Below are positions 7,429 through 18,451 of a stretch of 64,000 bases of DNA, piece by piece. The stretch comes from JBGAKG01 sp044224495 (lineage in GTDB: Bacteria; Myxococcota_A; Polyangia; Polyangiales; Polyangiaceae). Under the pieces are notes generated by a model, which searched no databases, was not told the origin of the DNA, and worked only from the letters and a program-made list of their open reading frames with translations. Both the position numbers and the translations under genes were made by a program. The DNA lies in contig JBGAKG010000002.1 in assembly GCA_044224495.1 (NCBI GenBank), positions 62,001-126,000 of the forward strand. The letters are read 5' to 3'. Each line of letters begins with the position of its first letter. Position 1 is the stretch's first letter.

Positions 7429-8265
7429 TCACTTCGCGCCGAGCTTGAGCGCGAGGAAGCGCGCCACGCCGTCGTTCGGATCGCGCGCGAGCGCCTCATC
7501 CATCGCCGCCTTCGCGCCGGTCGCGTCGCCGCGCGCGAGCCGCGCCACGCCGAGCCACGCCCACGCCGGCGCGTGGTAGCGCCCGTCCTGGCCTTCGGTG
7601 AGCGTCACGAGCCGTGCCTCCGCGTCGTCGAGCTCGCCCCGCTTCATCGCGCGGCGCGCGAGCAGCAGCTCCACGCCCGGGACGCTCGCGAAGCGGTGCT
7701 CCGCGCGCTCGAGGATCGCGTCGGCCTCCGCATCGCGGCCGAGCTTCCAGTAGCAGTCGACCAGCCCCGTGTAGCCCTCGACCTGCTCGGGTGCGACCTG
7801 CACGAGCCGGAGGAACTGCTCGCGCGCTTCTTCGTAGGCTCCGCGCGCGAAGAGCAGACGACCGAGGTTGGCGCGCGACGCGCCGAAGCCGGGGTCGATC
7901 GCGAGCGCATCCGCGTAGCGCGCCTCCGCCTTGCGCGGCTCGCCGACGACCTCCTCGAGGATCCCGAGCGCGTGCATCGGCGCCGGCAGGTCCGGGTTCA
8001 GCGAGACCGCCTTCTCGAAGTCCTTCCGCGCGCCCGCGTAGTCGTGCTGGCGGAGCTTCACGAGCCCGAGGTTGACCCAGGCCTCCGTGAAGCGAGGGTT
8101 GTACTCGAGGGCCAGCGCGAGGCGAGCTTCGGCGACCTCGACGTCCCCCGCGCCGAGCGCCTCGGCGCCTTCGTCGTTGAGCGCGAGCGCCTTCGGAGGG
8201 AGCGGCGCGGCGCTGGCGCAACCGGCGAGGAACAGAGCGAGGACGAGGGCGAGCGCGCAACGCAT
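7429..8265 (-). CDS. TPR lipoprotein
   Basis: 278 residues from an ATG preceded by GAGGGGC. Lipoprotein signal with lipobox LFLAGC (Cys about 16). It is followed by consecutive tetratricopeptide repeats, e.g. ALNDEGAEALGAGDVEVAEA, AWVNLGLVKLRQHDYAGARK, ANLGRLLFARGAYEEAREQF, GYTGLVDCYWKLGRDAEADA and AWLGVARLARGDATGAKAAM. TPR lipoproteins act as assembly scaffolds (for pili, outer-membrane machines or cell-wall complexes), but the partner cannot be read from the sequence. Upstream longer frames are rejected because they lack a signal and cross the next gene's region. Its stop directly abuts that of the PP2C gene. Confidence 0.88.
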   Translation of the reverse strand: MRCALALVLALFLAGCASAAPLPPKALALNDEGAEALGAGDVEVAEARLALALEYNPRFTEAWVNLGLVKLRQHDYAGARKDFEKAVSLNPDLPAPMHALGILEEVVGEPRKAEARYADALAIDPGFGASRANLGRLLFARGAYEEAREQFLRLVQVAPEQVEGYTGLVDCYWKLGRDAEADAILERAEHRFASVPGVELLLARRAMKRGELDDAEARLVTLTEGQDGRYHAPAWAWLGVARLARGDATGAKAAMDEALARDPNDGVARFLALKLGAK

Positions 8266-8308
8266 GACCGCCCCTCGGCCGAGGGACGCCCGCGGTTGCG
8301 CGAATTCT

Positions 8309-9319
8309 TCAGGGCGGGTCGACCTGCGGCGCCGGCCGGGGCGTGGAGGCCGTGTGGAGGCGGAGGAGCGACGGCTGCCCCACCACTTCGCCCCGGAAGA
8401 TCGCGAGGTTCGAGGTGCCCACCCGCCGCGTGTCGACCTTGGGGCGGAGCTGGTAGAGCCCATCGCGGCGGAACGCATCCGACGGGCAGAGGACGAGCCC
8501 GATGCTCACGTCGGTGCGGCCGTTGGGGGAGAGCGTCTGGAGGAGCTCGGGGATCGGCGTCGGCCCGAGCGCGGCCCCGCACTGGGTGGAGGTGCCGTCG
8601 GGCCCGACGAGCACGAAGCCCACCGTCGCCGACGTGAAGATGGAACGTACGGCGAGCGGACCGGCGTTCTTCACGCTCACCGCGATCTGCCGTTCGAAGG
8701 TGCTCCCCAGATCGATCCGCGCGGGAGCGGTCACGACGAGCTTCATGCCATCGGCGTCGAGGGTGCTCGCGGGGGGCGCGGGCGTCTCGACCGCGGCGGG
8801 GAGCGTGAGGGGCGCGGAGTCGATGCTCTTCGCGGGCGCCGGTGCGTTCGGATCGGACGCATCGTTCAGGAGCGGCACGAAGGCCTTCGGGCCGGTGGTC
8901 GCGCGACCGCCGAACCCGTAGTGCGCCGTGACCGTAGCGCCGGGCACGAGCGCCGCGCTCTCGCGCTCGCCGAAGCAGTAGAGCCGCGGATCGAACCGCT
9001 CCGTGTAGCTGCGGCCCGCGACGAGCACGAGCCCGCGCTCCATGTCGGAGCCAGGCACCATGTCGACCGGGAGGGTGCAGCGCGTCTTCGTGCCGCCCGT
9101 GGGCGCCGTGATCTCGAGCTCGAGCAAGCGCGCGTCGGCCACGATGCGTACCGGCACGCTCCCCGAGTTGGTGAGCTTGACCGCCCAACCCGAGGTCGGT
9201 GTCGTCGCGGTGAGCGTGACGTCGACCTTGGGCGGGGGGCGCTGCGGCACCGGCGGCGGAGCCGGCTTCGCCGCGGGCGCGGCCAGCACGGCGAAGGCGA
9301 GCGCGAGCGGGCGGAGCAT
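8309..9319 (-). CDS. Secreted hypothetical protein with two beta-sandwich halves
   Basis: 336 residues with a short signal peptide (MLRPLALAFAVLAAPAAK) and a Pro-rich segment. It has two similar halves. Each has a beta-rich domain carrying a paired Cys (TRCTLP...LYCFGE; TQCGAAL...LVLCPSD) and the motif pattern TNSGSVPVRI / KNAGPLAVRS, which suggests an internal duplication of an immunoglobulin-like fold. I do not recognise a named family. Probably periplasmic or surface-exposed. It lies downstream of the HARE-HTH gene on the same strand but is separated from it by a strong hairpin (9330-9366). Confidence 0.72.
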   Translation of the reverse strand: MLRPLALAFAVLAAPAAKPAPPPVPQRPPPKVDVTLTATTPTSGWAVKLTNSGSVPVRIVADARLLELEITAPTGGTKTRCTLPVDMVPGSDMERGLVLVAGRSYTERFDPRLYCFGERESAALVPGATVTAHYGFGGRATTGPKAFVPLLNDASDPNAPAPAKSIDSAPLTLPAAVETPAPPASTLDADGMKLVVTAPARIDLGSTFERQIAVSVKNAGPLAVRSIFTSATVGFVLVGPDGTSTQCGAALGPTPIPELLQTLSPNGRTDVSIGLVLCPSDAFRRDGLYQLRPKVDTRRVGTSNLAIFRGEVVGQPSLLRLHTASTPRPAPQVDPP

Positions 9320-9329
9320 GGAAAGAAGC

Positions 9330-9366
9330 TACTTCACCGGCGTCGAATGTCGAGGCCGGTGAAGTA
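9330..9366 (-). terminator. 12-bp perfect hairpin, probable terminator of the HARE-HTH gene
   Basis: TACTTCACCGGC (9330-9341) and GCCGGTGAAGTA (9355-9366) form a perfect 12-bp stem with a 13-nt loop, six bases after the stop at 9373. On the minus strand it is followed by a pyrimidine stretch (GCTTCTTTCC) rather than a full T tract, so it may be an imperfect intrinsic terminator or an mRNA-end stabiliser. Confidence 0.65.
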
Positions 9367-9372
9367 ATCCCG

Positions 9373-10932
9373 TCAGCCGCGGAGCGTCTCGAGGAGCTCG
9401 AGATCCGGGAGCGCGACGATCTGCTTGGTCTGCAGCACCGCGACGCCGTTGTCCTCGAGGAGCTTGCAGAACGCGAGCCCGTCGTAGAGGGCGACCGGCG
9501 GAGCGTTCGGGGTGGCGGCTTCCTCGCGGGCGCCGGAGAGCACCTGGCCGGTGGTGACGAGCCAACCTGCCGTCGCCGGGCCGTAGTGGTGGAGCGCACC
9601 GCGGAGATCGCTCACGCGCTCGCGGCCGATCTCGCGGCCGTCCTTCCGGACGACGATGGCGGTGCGGATCTCGTCCGCGCCCGTGCGGTGAATCGCACCG
9701 AAGTGCGCTTCGCCGCCCGAGACGCCAGCGCGCCGAACGCCGCGGAGCTGGCCCATGCCGGCGCGCTCGAGGGCGAGCAGCGCGAGCTCGATGAACGCGT
9801 GACCGGGGAGCTCCTGGATGCGGCGCAGGAACACGCGGCGCGCAGCGTCGCGGTAGCGCTCGACGGCCTGGAGGGCCTCCATCTCGAAGCGCTGGAGCTC
9901 TTGGCCGAGGATCCAGTCGGTCGGCGCGACACGCGCGCCCGACGCGAAGCGGAAGCGCGGGCGCGAGCCCATCGCTTCGCGGCGGAGGTTGTCCGCGCGC
10001 ATCGACGCCGAGAGCTGCACCGCGCACGCGGCGGGATCGCCGACGAGGCGACCACGGCGCATCAGCTGGTCCACCAGCGAACGAATCGCCACCGGGCCGC
10101 CGTTGCGATCGAACGCAGCGAAGACGATGTGCGCGGCGTCCGCGAGCTCGCGCCCGGCGAGCTCGTCGCCGTCCGTGAGGGGGACCTCGATGCCGCTGGG
10201 GAGACCCCCGGACATGATCTGCTGGCGGTCCCGGATCTGGGGACGCGGCGCCGGCGCGAGCGGGTCGCGCGCGCCTTCGGCAGCGGGCTCGCCGCCCTCG
10301 AGCGAGGCCTGCGAACCCGCGGGGAGCGGAGCTCCACCCTCGCGCGCCCCCATCTCGCCGCGATCACCACCGCGACCGCGGCGGCGCCGACGACGGCGGC
10401 GACGGCCACCTTCGGACGGAGCCCCCGCGTCGCCACCGGCAGCCGCGCCACCGGCGGGGGTGGTCGCGAGCGGAGCGAGGATCGGCTGATCGTCGTCGTC
10501 TTCGTCGTCGAAGAAGTCGGCGCCGCTCGCGGCGAGGTCGGCGCGGAGCGCGTCGTCCCCGTTCATCGGCTCGGCGTCGTCGCCTTCCCCGCCCTCTTCG
10601 GCCTCCGGCTCCTCGTCGCCCGCGGCGGCGGCAGCCTCGACCTCGAGTGCGTTGACCTCGAGCTCGCTCTCTTCTTCTTCCGACACGGGGCCGGGAGCGC
10701 CCTTCGGGCCCCACTCACGGAGGGCGAAGACGCCCGGCTTCACGCGCACGATCGGGTTGGTCTTGTCCTCTTTCTTGAGGAGCGCAGCGAGACGCGCGCC
10801 CATCGTGACCTCGGGGCTCTTGCCCACGTGGGAGAGGAGATTCTTCTCGATCGCGAGCTCGGTGATTTCCTTGTAGTGGAGGGGCTTGCCTGCGAGGCGC
10901 AAGACCTCGGCCGCGGCTTCGGTGAACGTCAT
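9373..10932 (-). CDS. HARE-HTH protein with Arg-rich linker and C-terminal Mrr-like nuclease-fold domain
   Basis: About 519 residues from the ATG at 10932. Residues 1-75 are a HARE-HTH winged helix (MTFTEAAAEVLRLAGKPLHY, KEITELAIE, VRVKPGVFALREW), a domain known from RNA polymerase delta and from restriction enzymes. A long low-complexity middle follows: acidic (about 85-155), then a run of nine Arg (about 175-185), then Pro/Gly. A helical segment (about 240-380) leads to a C-terminal domain (FIELALLALERAGM, then WLVTTGQVLSG, then ALYDGLAFCKLLEDNGVAVL) with the layout of Mrr-type endonucleases. The usual GGIDG and QxK catalytic positions read SGGEAH and VVRKDG, so activity is doubtful. A strong promoter lies at 11087-11115, leaving an untranslated leader of about 150 nt. 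It is not linked to a methylase. Confidence 0.8.
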   Translation of the reverse strand: MTFTEAAAEVLRLAGKPLHYKEITELAIEKNLLSHVGKSPEVTMGARLAALLKKEDKTNPIVRVKPGVFALREWGPKGAPGPVSEEEESELEVNALEVEAAAAAGDEEPEAEEGGEGDDAEPMNGDDALRADLAASGADFFDDEDDDDQPILAPLATTPAGGAAAGGDAGAPSEGGRRRRRRRRRGRGGDRGEMGAREGGAPLPAGSQASLEGGEPAAEGARDPLAPAPRPQIRDRQQIMSGGLPSGIEVPLTDGDELAGRELADAAHIVFAAFDRNGGPVAIRSLVDQLMRRGRLVGDPAACAVQLSASMRADNLRREAMGSRPRFRFASGARVAPTDWILGQELQRFEMEALQAVERYRDAARRVFLRRIQELPGHAFIELALLALERAGMGQLRGVRRAGVSGGEAHFGAIHRTGADEIRTAIVVRKDGREIGRERVSDLRGALHHYGPATAGWLVTTGQVLSGAREEAATPNAPPVALYDGLAFCKLLEDNGVAVLQTKQIVALPDLELLETLRG

Positions 10933-11086
10933 TCGTGCTTCTTCTTCTTCGGCCGGCGTCACCGGCGGTTGGAGGGAGACCCGGTTGCGCTCCCACGATT
11001 GGGGCGCGCCGCGGTCGTCCTCGGGATTGGCGGCCGGCGAGAACCTCCTCGCACCCTGCCCACCTCTCCCCCTGGAGATGGCGAAG

Positions 11087-11115
11087 TCTATATCCCGGGT
11101 GGAAGGCGCCGTCAA
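11087..11115 (-). promoter_or_regulatory. Sigma-70-type promoter TTGACG-N17-TATAGA
   Basis: On the minus strand TTGACG (11115-11110), exactly 17 bases, then TATAGA (11092-11087). This is the best housekeeping promoter match I found in the window. It drives the HARE-HTH gene starting at 10932 with a leader of about 150 nt. It also argues against the TTG at 11115 being a start codon. Confidence 0.65.
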
Positions 11116-11133
11116 ACGGGACGAAACAGCCTG

Positions 11134-11835
11134 TCAGACGCTGTTTCCGTAGAGCCGGAAGAGGACGATCGCGGTCCAATCGACCACCGCGTGGGCCACC
11201 ACGGCGGGGGCGAGGCGGCCGGTCCGCTCGACCATCGCCCCGAACACGAGTCCCGCCGCCAGCGCCGCGCCGACGATGAGGGGATTCCGCCCCATCATGT
11301 CGTCGCCGAGCTTCCACATCGTCGCGAGGTGCGCGACGGCATAGAGGAGCGCGGAGCCGATCCACGCTTGGCGGCGCCCGAGCGTCGCCACGAGCGTGTC
11401 GCGGACGAGCCCGCGCCAGACGAGCTCTTCGCCGAGCGCCGCGACCACGATCCCGAGCGCGACGAGCACCATGTGATCGCGGAGCACGGTCGTGTCCCCC
11501 GCTTGATCGTAGATGCGCGAGATCCAGATCGCCTTCCCCGACGAGACCATCAGGCGCACCATCCCGTAGGCGGCGAAAAACGACGCCACCGCGACGAAGA
11601 ACCCCGCCGAGAGGTCTCCCCACCGCGGGACGTAGAAGGGCTTCGTCTCGCGCCGCGCGATCCGGCGCGCGATGGCAATCGCCGCGAAGACCCACGTGGG
11701 CACGGTGAGCCAGAAGTAGCCCGCGAGCGTGCCCGCGCGCGATTTGTCGAAGCCGAACGACGCACCGACCGCGACCGCCAACGTGGGCAGCGCGGCGAAG
11801 AGCAAGAGCTCGAGGCGCTGGCGGGTGGTCGTCAT
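11134..11835 (-). CDS. CPBP-family intramembrane metalloprotease (CAAX-like)
   Basis: A 233-residue polytopic membrane protein with about six hydrophobic segments. It carries the Abi/CPBP signature: motif 1 GEELVWRGLVR (about 137-147, EExxxR-like), motif 2 YAVAHLATMW (about 168) and motif 3 VVAHAVVDW (about 215). These residues form the glutamate/histidine metal site. Members include prenyl-protein proteases and bacteriocin-immunity proteins; the substrate here is unknown. Monocistronic. A 10-bp inverted repeat (11835-11844 with 11865-11874) abuts the ATG on the upstream side, so a hairpin in the leader could affect translation. Confidence 0.88.
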   Translation of the reverse strand: MTTTRQRLELLLFAALPTLAVAVGASFGFDKSRAGTLAGYFWLTVPTWVFAAIAIARRIARRETKPFYVPRWGDLSAGFFVAVASFFAAYGMVRLMVSSGKAIWISRIYDQAGDTTVLRDHMVLVALGIVVAALGEELVWRGLVRDTLVATLGRRQAWIGSALLYAVAHLATMWKLGDDMMGRNPLIVGAALAAGLVFGAMVERTGRLAPAVVAHAVVDWTAIVLFRLYGNSV

Positions 11836-11898
11836 GGACGGAGCGCTGCTACCAAAGCGCGCGGGCTCCGTCCACCTTAGTTCGGCTGGGTGCCCCCT

Positions 11899-11924
11899 CC
11901 TCCGCGCCTTCGGCGCTTCGGAGG
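11899..11924. terminator. GC-rich hairpin downstream of the CD225-like gene
   Basis: CCTCCG (11899-11904) pairs with CGGAGG (11919-11924), and an inner GCGCC/GGCGC stem closes on a TTC loop. It lies seven bases past the stop at 11932 (minus strand). There is no T tract; it probably acts as a terminator or 3' end stabiliser. Confidence 0.45.
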
Positions 11925-11931
11925 TGGCCCC

Positions 11932-12465
11932 TCAGTTCATCATTCCGGAGATGCCGCCGCCCATGTCGCCGAGGACACCGAGCGCGACGGAGACGATGCC
12001 GCAGATGAGGGCGATCTTCGCCTTGTTCTGCGCGGTGGCGATGTCGCCCGCCTTCTTCGCGGTGTTGGCTTGGATCGAGAAGACGAGGCCCACGATCGCG
12101 ACCGGGAAGCAGGCGCAGCAGACGATGCCGACGATGTTGAGGATGAGCGGCAGGGTCGTGTTGACCTCACCGGCAGCGGGGCCGCCGGGCATCATCGGGC
12201 CGCCGGGCGGCGGGAAGCCCCCCGGGCCAGGGGGACCGAAGCCGCCACCGGGCGGCGGGCCGGGAGGCGCGCCGTAACCACCGGGGGGCGCACCGGGCGG
12301 GGGACCGCCGCCGGGAGGACCGCCGTAGCCGCCGCCGGGCGGAGCGCCCGGGGGCGGGCCGCCGTAGCCACCACCCGGCGGGGGCGGATAGCCTCCCCCC
12401 GGAGGGCCGTAGCCGCCCGCTGCTTGCGAAATACCGTTTGCGCTCATCGGCTGATCCACCATCAT
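11932..12465 (-). CDS. Pro/Gly/Tyr-rich protein with CD225/DUF4190-like two-helix membrane domain
   Basis: 177 residues. The ATG at 12465 (or the adjacent one at 12462) follows AGAGGA, a good ribosome site. Residues 1-95 are low complexity, built from GGYGPPGGG / PPPGAPPGG-type units. Residues 105-175 hold two hydrophobic helices with VGIVCCACFPVAIVGLVFSI, then AKKAGDIATAQNKAKIA, then a second helix. This Cys-Cys/Pro helix, AGD..A loop and second-helix layout is that of CD225 (dispanin) and DUF4190 proteins, which are bitopic or re-entrant membrane proteins of unclear bacterial function. The Pro/Gly head faces one side of the membrane. The long frame that continues upstream is antisense to the kinase gene and is not used. 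Confidence 0.8.
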   Translation of the reverse strand: MMVDQPMSANGISQAAGGYGPPGGGYPPPPGGGYGGPPPGAPPGGGYGGPPGGGPPPGAPPGGYGAPPGPPPGGGFGPPGPGGFPPPGGPMMPGGPAAGEVNTTLPLILNIVGIVCCACFPVAIVGLVFSIQANTAKKAGDIATAQNKAKIALICGIVSVALGVLGDMGGGISGMMN

Positions 12466-12560
12466 CGTGTCCTCTCGTGGGCCCTTGCGCTCCCGCCGTC
12501 GCGCGTCCCGCTGGGGCCGCCGCATCCTAACCCGAAACTTCGCGAGTTCCATCCCGTTCG

Positions 12561-13025
12561 ATGTCGGCAACGTCTTTCGCCACCGCGCCGTCCACCCCCG
12601 CATCGTCGGGGCCGCCGACGGTTCCGCTGTCCACGCGGATCCGGCGCACGGTCGGGTTGTCGGTCGCGTACGGCGTCGCGTTCTTCCTCCTCGCGTCGGG
12701 GGTCGTGCCGTGTAGCTTCGCGTCCTTGACGCACCACCCCTGCCCCGGCTGCGGGACCACCCGCTCGGCGCTCGCGCTCTTCCACGGCGACTTCGCCGGC
12801 GCGCTCCGTTGGAACCCGCTCGGCCCGTTCGTTGTCGTCGCGTTCGCGGTGCTCGCGAGCGATGCGCTCCGCCTCGTCGCGCGCGATGGGGACCTCCGCG
12901 CCTTCGCGGCGTCGACCGTCTCCTCCTGGGCGCTCCGCGTGGTGCTCGTCTCGTCGATCCTCCAGCTCGTCGTGTGGGTCGCGCGCTCGTTCGGCTACCT
13001 CGGCGGCCCGGTCCCCGTCGGATGA
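12561..13025 (+). CDS. DUF2752 membrane protein
   Basis: 154 residues. After a Ser/Thr/Pro-rich N-terminus come a transmembrane helix (about 32-50) and the DUF2752 hallmark CPGCGTTRSALALFHGDF (about 61-78) with AL.WNPL. Two more membrane helices complete the domain. The function of the family is unknown; the conserved CPGCG and Arg suggest metal or redox binding at the membrane surface. It ends 16 bases before the GTG of the Ser/Thr kinase, so the two are probably one operon. Confidence 0.88.
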   Translation: MSATSFATAPSTPASSGPPTVPLSTRIRRTVGLSVAYGVAFFLLASGVVPCSFASLTHHPCPGCGTTRSALALFHGDFAGALRWNPLGPFVVVAFAVLASDALRLVARDGDLRAFAASTVSSWALRVVLVSSILQLVVWVARSFGYLGGPVPVG

Positions 13026-13041
13026 AAACGAGGGCGCTCGC

Positions 13042-14682
13042 GTGAAGCTCTGCCCCAAATGCGCCGAGCTCTGGCCCGACGACGGCGCGTTCTGCCCGCT
13101 CGACGGCTCGGCGCTGACGATCTCGTCCGACCCGCTCCTCGGGCGCACGCTGTCGTCGCGCTACCGGCTCGTGAAGAAGCTCGGCGCAGGCGGGATGGCC
13201 ACCGTCTACCTCGCGCGGCACGTGATGATCGATCGCCTGAACGCGATCAAGATCCTGCGCAAGGATCTCGGGCTCGATCCGCTCTACCGCGAGCGCTTCC
13301 TGCGCGAGGCCCGTGCCGTCAACCGGATCAACCACCCGAACATCGTGGAGATCACGGACTTCGGCGAGATGGACGATCTCGCGTACCTGGTGATGGAGTT
13401 CGCGAGCGGCGACTCGCTCCTCACGCACCTCAAGCGCGGGGCGTTCCACTGGACGCGCGCGGCCAAGGTCGGCCTTCAAGTCGCGGCCGCGCTCGCGCGC
13501 GCGCACCAAGCCGGTGTCATCCACCGCGACCTGAAGCCGGAGAACGTCATCCTCATCCCGACGAGCCCGACCGAGGATCGCGTGAAGCTGACCGACTTCG
13601 GGATCGCGAAGATCATCGACGCCCCCGCGCTCACCTTCTCGGAGCAGATGTTCGGCACGCCCGGCTACATCGCCCCCGAGTACGTCGAGGGCGCACCGTC
13701 GGACGGGCGCGCCGACATCTACGCGCTCGGCGTGCTCGTGTACGAGGCGATCAGCGGCACGCTCCCGTACGACGCGCGGACGCAGGCGGAGAAGCTCCTT
13801 CGCCCGCTCACGACGGCACCGACGCCGCTCTCGACCAAGGTCGAAGGCATCCCGCCGGAGCTCGACTCGCTCCTGCTCGGGATGCTCGCCAAGAAGCCCG
13901 AGGATCGGCCGCCGGACGGGTTGCTCGTGCACGACACCTTGCTCGACGTGCTCCGTCGCTACGCGCCCGATCCGGCGGCGACGAAGTCGATGCCGCCGCC
14001 GAGCATCCCCTTTCGGGACGAGCAGCCGACCGACGTCGCCGAGCCCGAGGTCCCCGTGTTGACGGCGGAGATCGGTCGGCGCCCGACGAGCGAGATGGCG
14101 TCGCGTTGGAACGCCGCGATCCAGGAGATCGAGGCGTCGGTGGCGCGCGCGCGGCGGAAGCAGAAGCCCGAGGCGCTGGTCGGCCGCGCGGAGGAGCTCC
14201 TCGAGCACGCGCGCGGGCTCGTCGGCAAGGTGGAGCGCGCGACCGCGAACGTCGCGGAGATCCAAGGCCGAGTGGACCGGATCGAGGCGCACGCCCGCGA
14301 GTTCCGCGCGAACCTCGGGCGCGCGATCGACGAGATCTCGCGCGACCGTTCGCGCGAGCGCGCGCACCGCAGCGCGCTGAAGGCCCGCCGCGACGAGGTG
14401 GGTGGCAACGCTCCGCGGCGCGACGATCTCACCGTCTGGGAGGCCGCCGCGCTGCGGACGGAAGAAGATCGAGCGCGCGCGACGGAAGAGGATCTCACCT
14501 ACCAGCTCATCGAGCTCCAGACGCAGCTCGAGGCGAAGAACGAGCGCTACGAGAAGGACCACCTCGAAGCGACGGGCGAGCTCGAGGGCGCCATCTCCGC
14601 GGTGCGAGCGATGACGAACGAGCTCGTGCGTACGCTCGACGAGTGCGCCGCGCTCGTGTCGATGCCGAAGCGCCGCCCCTGA
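13042..14682 (+). CDS. Hanks-type Ser/Thr protein kinase with N-terminal zinc ribbon and C-terminal coiled coil
   Basis: 546 residues from a GTG with GAGGG seven bases upstream. Residues 4-20 form a small Cys motif (CPKCAELWPDDGAFCPLDG). The kinase domain (about 35-305) has P-loop GAGGMATVYLA, catalytic Lys in NAIKIL, HRDLKPENV, DFGIAK and GTPGYIAPEYV, so all catalytic residues are present. Residues 350-546 are highly charged and predicted coiled coil (RAEELLEHARGLVGKVE, YQLIELQTQLEAKNERYE). No transmembrane helix is visible, so it is probably cytoplasmic and dimerises through the coil. It follows the DUF2752 gene closely. FHA/PP2C partners lie 7 kb upstream. Confidence 0.93.
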   Translation: MKLCPKCAELWPDDGAFCPLDGSALTISSDPLLGRTLSSRYRLVKKLGAGGMATVYLARHVMIDRLNAIKILRKDLGLDPLYRERFLREARAVNRINHPNIVEITDFGEMDDLAYLVMEFASGDSLLTHLKRGAFHWTRAAKVGLQVAAALARAHQAGVIHRDLKPENVILIPTSPTEDRVKLTDFGIAKIIDAPALTFSEQMFGTPGYIAPEYVEGAPSDGRADIYALGVLVYEAISGTLPYDARTQAEKLLRPLTTAPTPLSTKVEGIPPELDSLLLGMLAKKPEDRPPDGLLVHDTLLDVLRRYAPDPAATKSMPPPSIPFRDEQPTDVAEPEVPVLTAEIGRRPTSEMASRWNAAIQEIEASVARARRKQKPEALVGRAEELLEHARGLVGKVERATANVAEIQGRVDRIEAHAREFRANLGRAIDEISRDRSRERAHRSALKARRDEVGGNAPRRDDLTVWEAAALRTEEDRARATEEDLTYQLIELQTQLEAKNERYEKDHLEATGELEGAISAVRAMTNELVRTLDECAALVSMPKRRP

Positions 14683-14706
14683 GCGGGCGCTTCACCCCGG
14701 CGCGCT

Positions 14707-15345
14707 TCAGCCGCCGTGGCGCCCGCGGAGGAGACCGCCGAGCTTGCGGGGCGTGCTCGGTGCGCTCGAGCTCCGCGCGCGCATGCCGCGCAGGTTGACC
14801 CAGTTCACGAGCGTGTGTCCCACGATGGGACCGAGCAGGCTCCCCGTCGCAGCGAAGACGAGCGCGAGGGCGAGCCCGAACGCGGCGGCGCTCGCCATCC
14901 ACCCGAGGCGGCCCTTCCCGCGCACTTGGTGGACGGCGCCGAACGCGAGCGACGAGAGGAGGATCCCGATCCAGGGCGACAGCAAGCCGCGGAAGAAGAT
15001 CTCTTCGCCGAACCCGCTCGCGATCGCCATCACGGCGAGGTCGGCGTCGCCGAGGCCGCGCGTGAGGGGCTCGAGCTCCGACTGGAGGGCGCGCGCCCAC
15101 GCCGCCCGCGTGCCGAGCGCGCGCGTGGCGAGAAGCGTGAGCGCCGCGAGCGTGAGCCCGAGCACGAGCGATGCGGCGCCGGCCTCCACGCCCGAGGTCG
15201 GAAGCCACGGCTCGCGCACGAGCGGCGACTCGCCCCGGACGAGCCCGACCACGAACGCGAGGAACGTCAGCGACGAGTACGCGAGGACGCTCCACACCGG
15301 CGCGGAGAGCCGCGAGCGCCAACTTTCCTTGAGCCGCGACGCCAC
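14707..15345 (-). CDS. CPBP-family intramembrane metalloprotease
   Basis: 212 residues, polytopic. Motif 1 GFGEEIFFRGLLSP (about 110-123) has the EExxxR core, motif 2 is FGAVHQV (about 137) and motif 3 is VGHTLVNWVNL (about 177). The C-terminus is basic and Ser-rich. It converges with the kinase gene. It is clearly diverged from the CPBP protein at 11134-11835, sharing only the motifs, so the two are not a recent duplication. Substrate unknown. Confidence 0.88.
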   Translation of the reverse strand: MASRLKESWRSRLSAPVWSVLAYSSLTFLAFVVGLVRGESPLVREPWLPTSGVEAGAASLVLGLTLAALTLLATRALGTRAAWARALQSELEPLTRGLGDADLAVMAIASGFGEEIFFRGLLSPWIGILLSSLAFGAVHQVRGKGRLGWMASAAAFGLALALVFAATGSLLGPIVGHTLVNWVNLRGMRARSSSAPSTPRKLGGLLRGRHGG

Positions 15346-15417
15346 GCCTCGGTCATCGCACGCCGCCGCGACCCGAGCAACGGACGGCGGCGGGAGCGGC
15401 CCCCTCCGCGTTATCGC

Positions 15418-15446
15418 GTGACCTCGCCCGGGCGCGCCTGTAAACT
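15418..15446 (+). promoter_or_regulatory. Promoter GTGACC-N17-TAAACT of the HD-GYP gene
   Basis: GTGACC (15418-15423), 17 bases, TAAACT (15441-15446), then 12 bases to the ATG at 15459. The predicted transcript would have a leader of only about five bases. Confidence 0.5.
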
Positions 15447-15458
15447 CCGCACCTACGG

Positions 15459-16949
<1,491 letters not shown>

Positions 16950-16973
16950 GGGGACTGGCACGCGGCTTTGCGC

Positions 16974-16979
16974 TAGGCT
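16974..16979 (+). promoter_or_regulatory. TAGGCT -10-like element of guaB
   Basis: TAGGCT is followed by nine bases and the ATG at 16989; no Shine-Dalgarno is present. Consistent with a leaderless or very short-leader guaB mRNA. Confidence 0.4.
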
Positions 16980-16988
16980 GCGCAGCCC

Positions 16989-18449
<1,461 letters not shown>

Positions 18450-18451
18450 CC

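Noticed and set aside
10933..11115. TTG at 11115 as start of the HARE-HTH gene
   Set aside because: This TTG is the -35 hexamer of a TTGACG-N17-TATAGA promoter; the domain begins at the ATG at 10932.
11932..14562. An 876-codon minus-strand frame joining the CD225-like protein to sequence antisense to the kinase
   Set aside because: Only the last 177 codons have a ribosome site and a recognisable domain; the rest mirrors the kinase gene.
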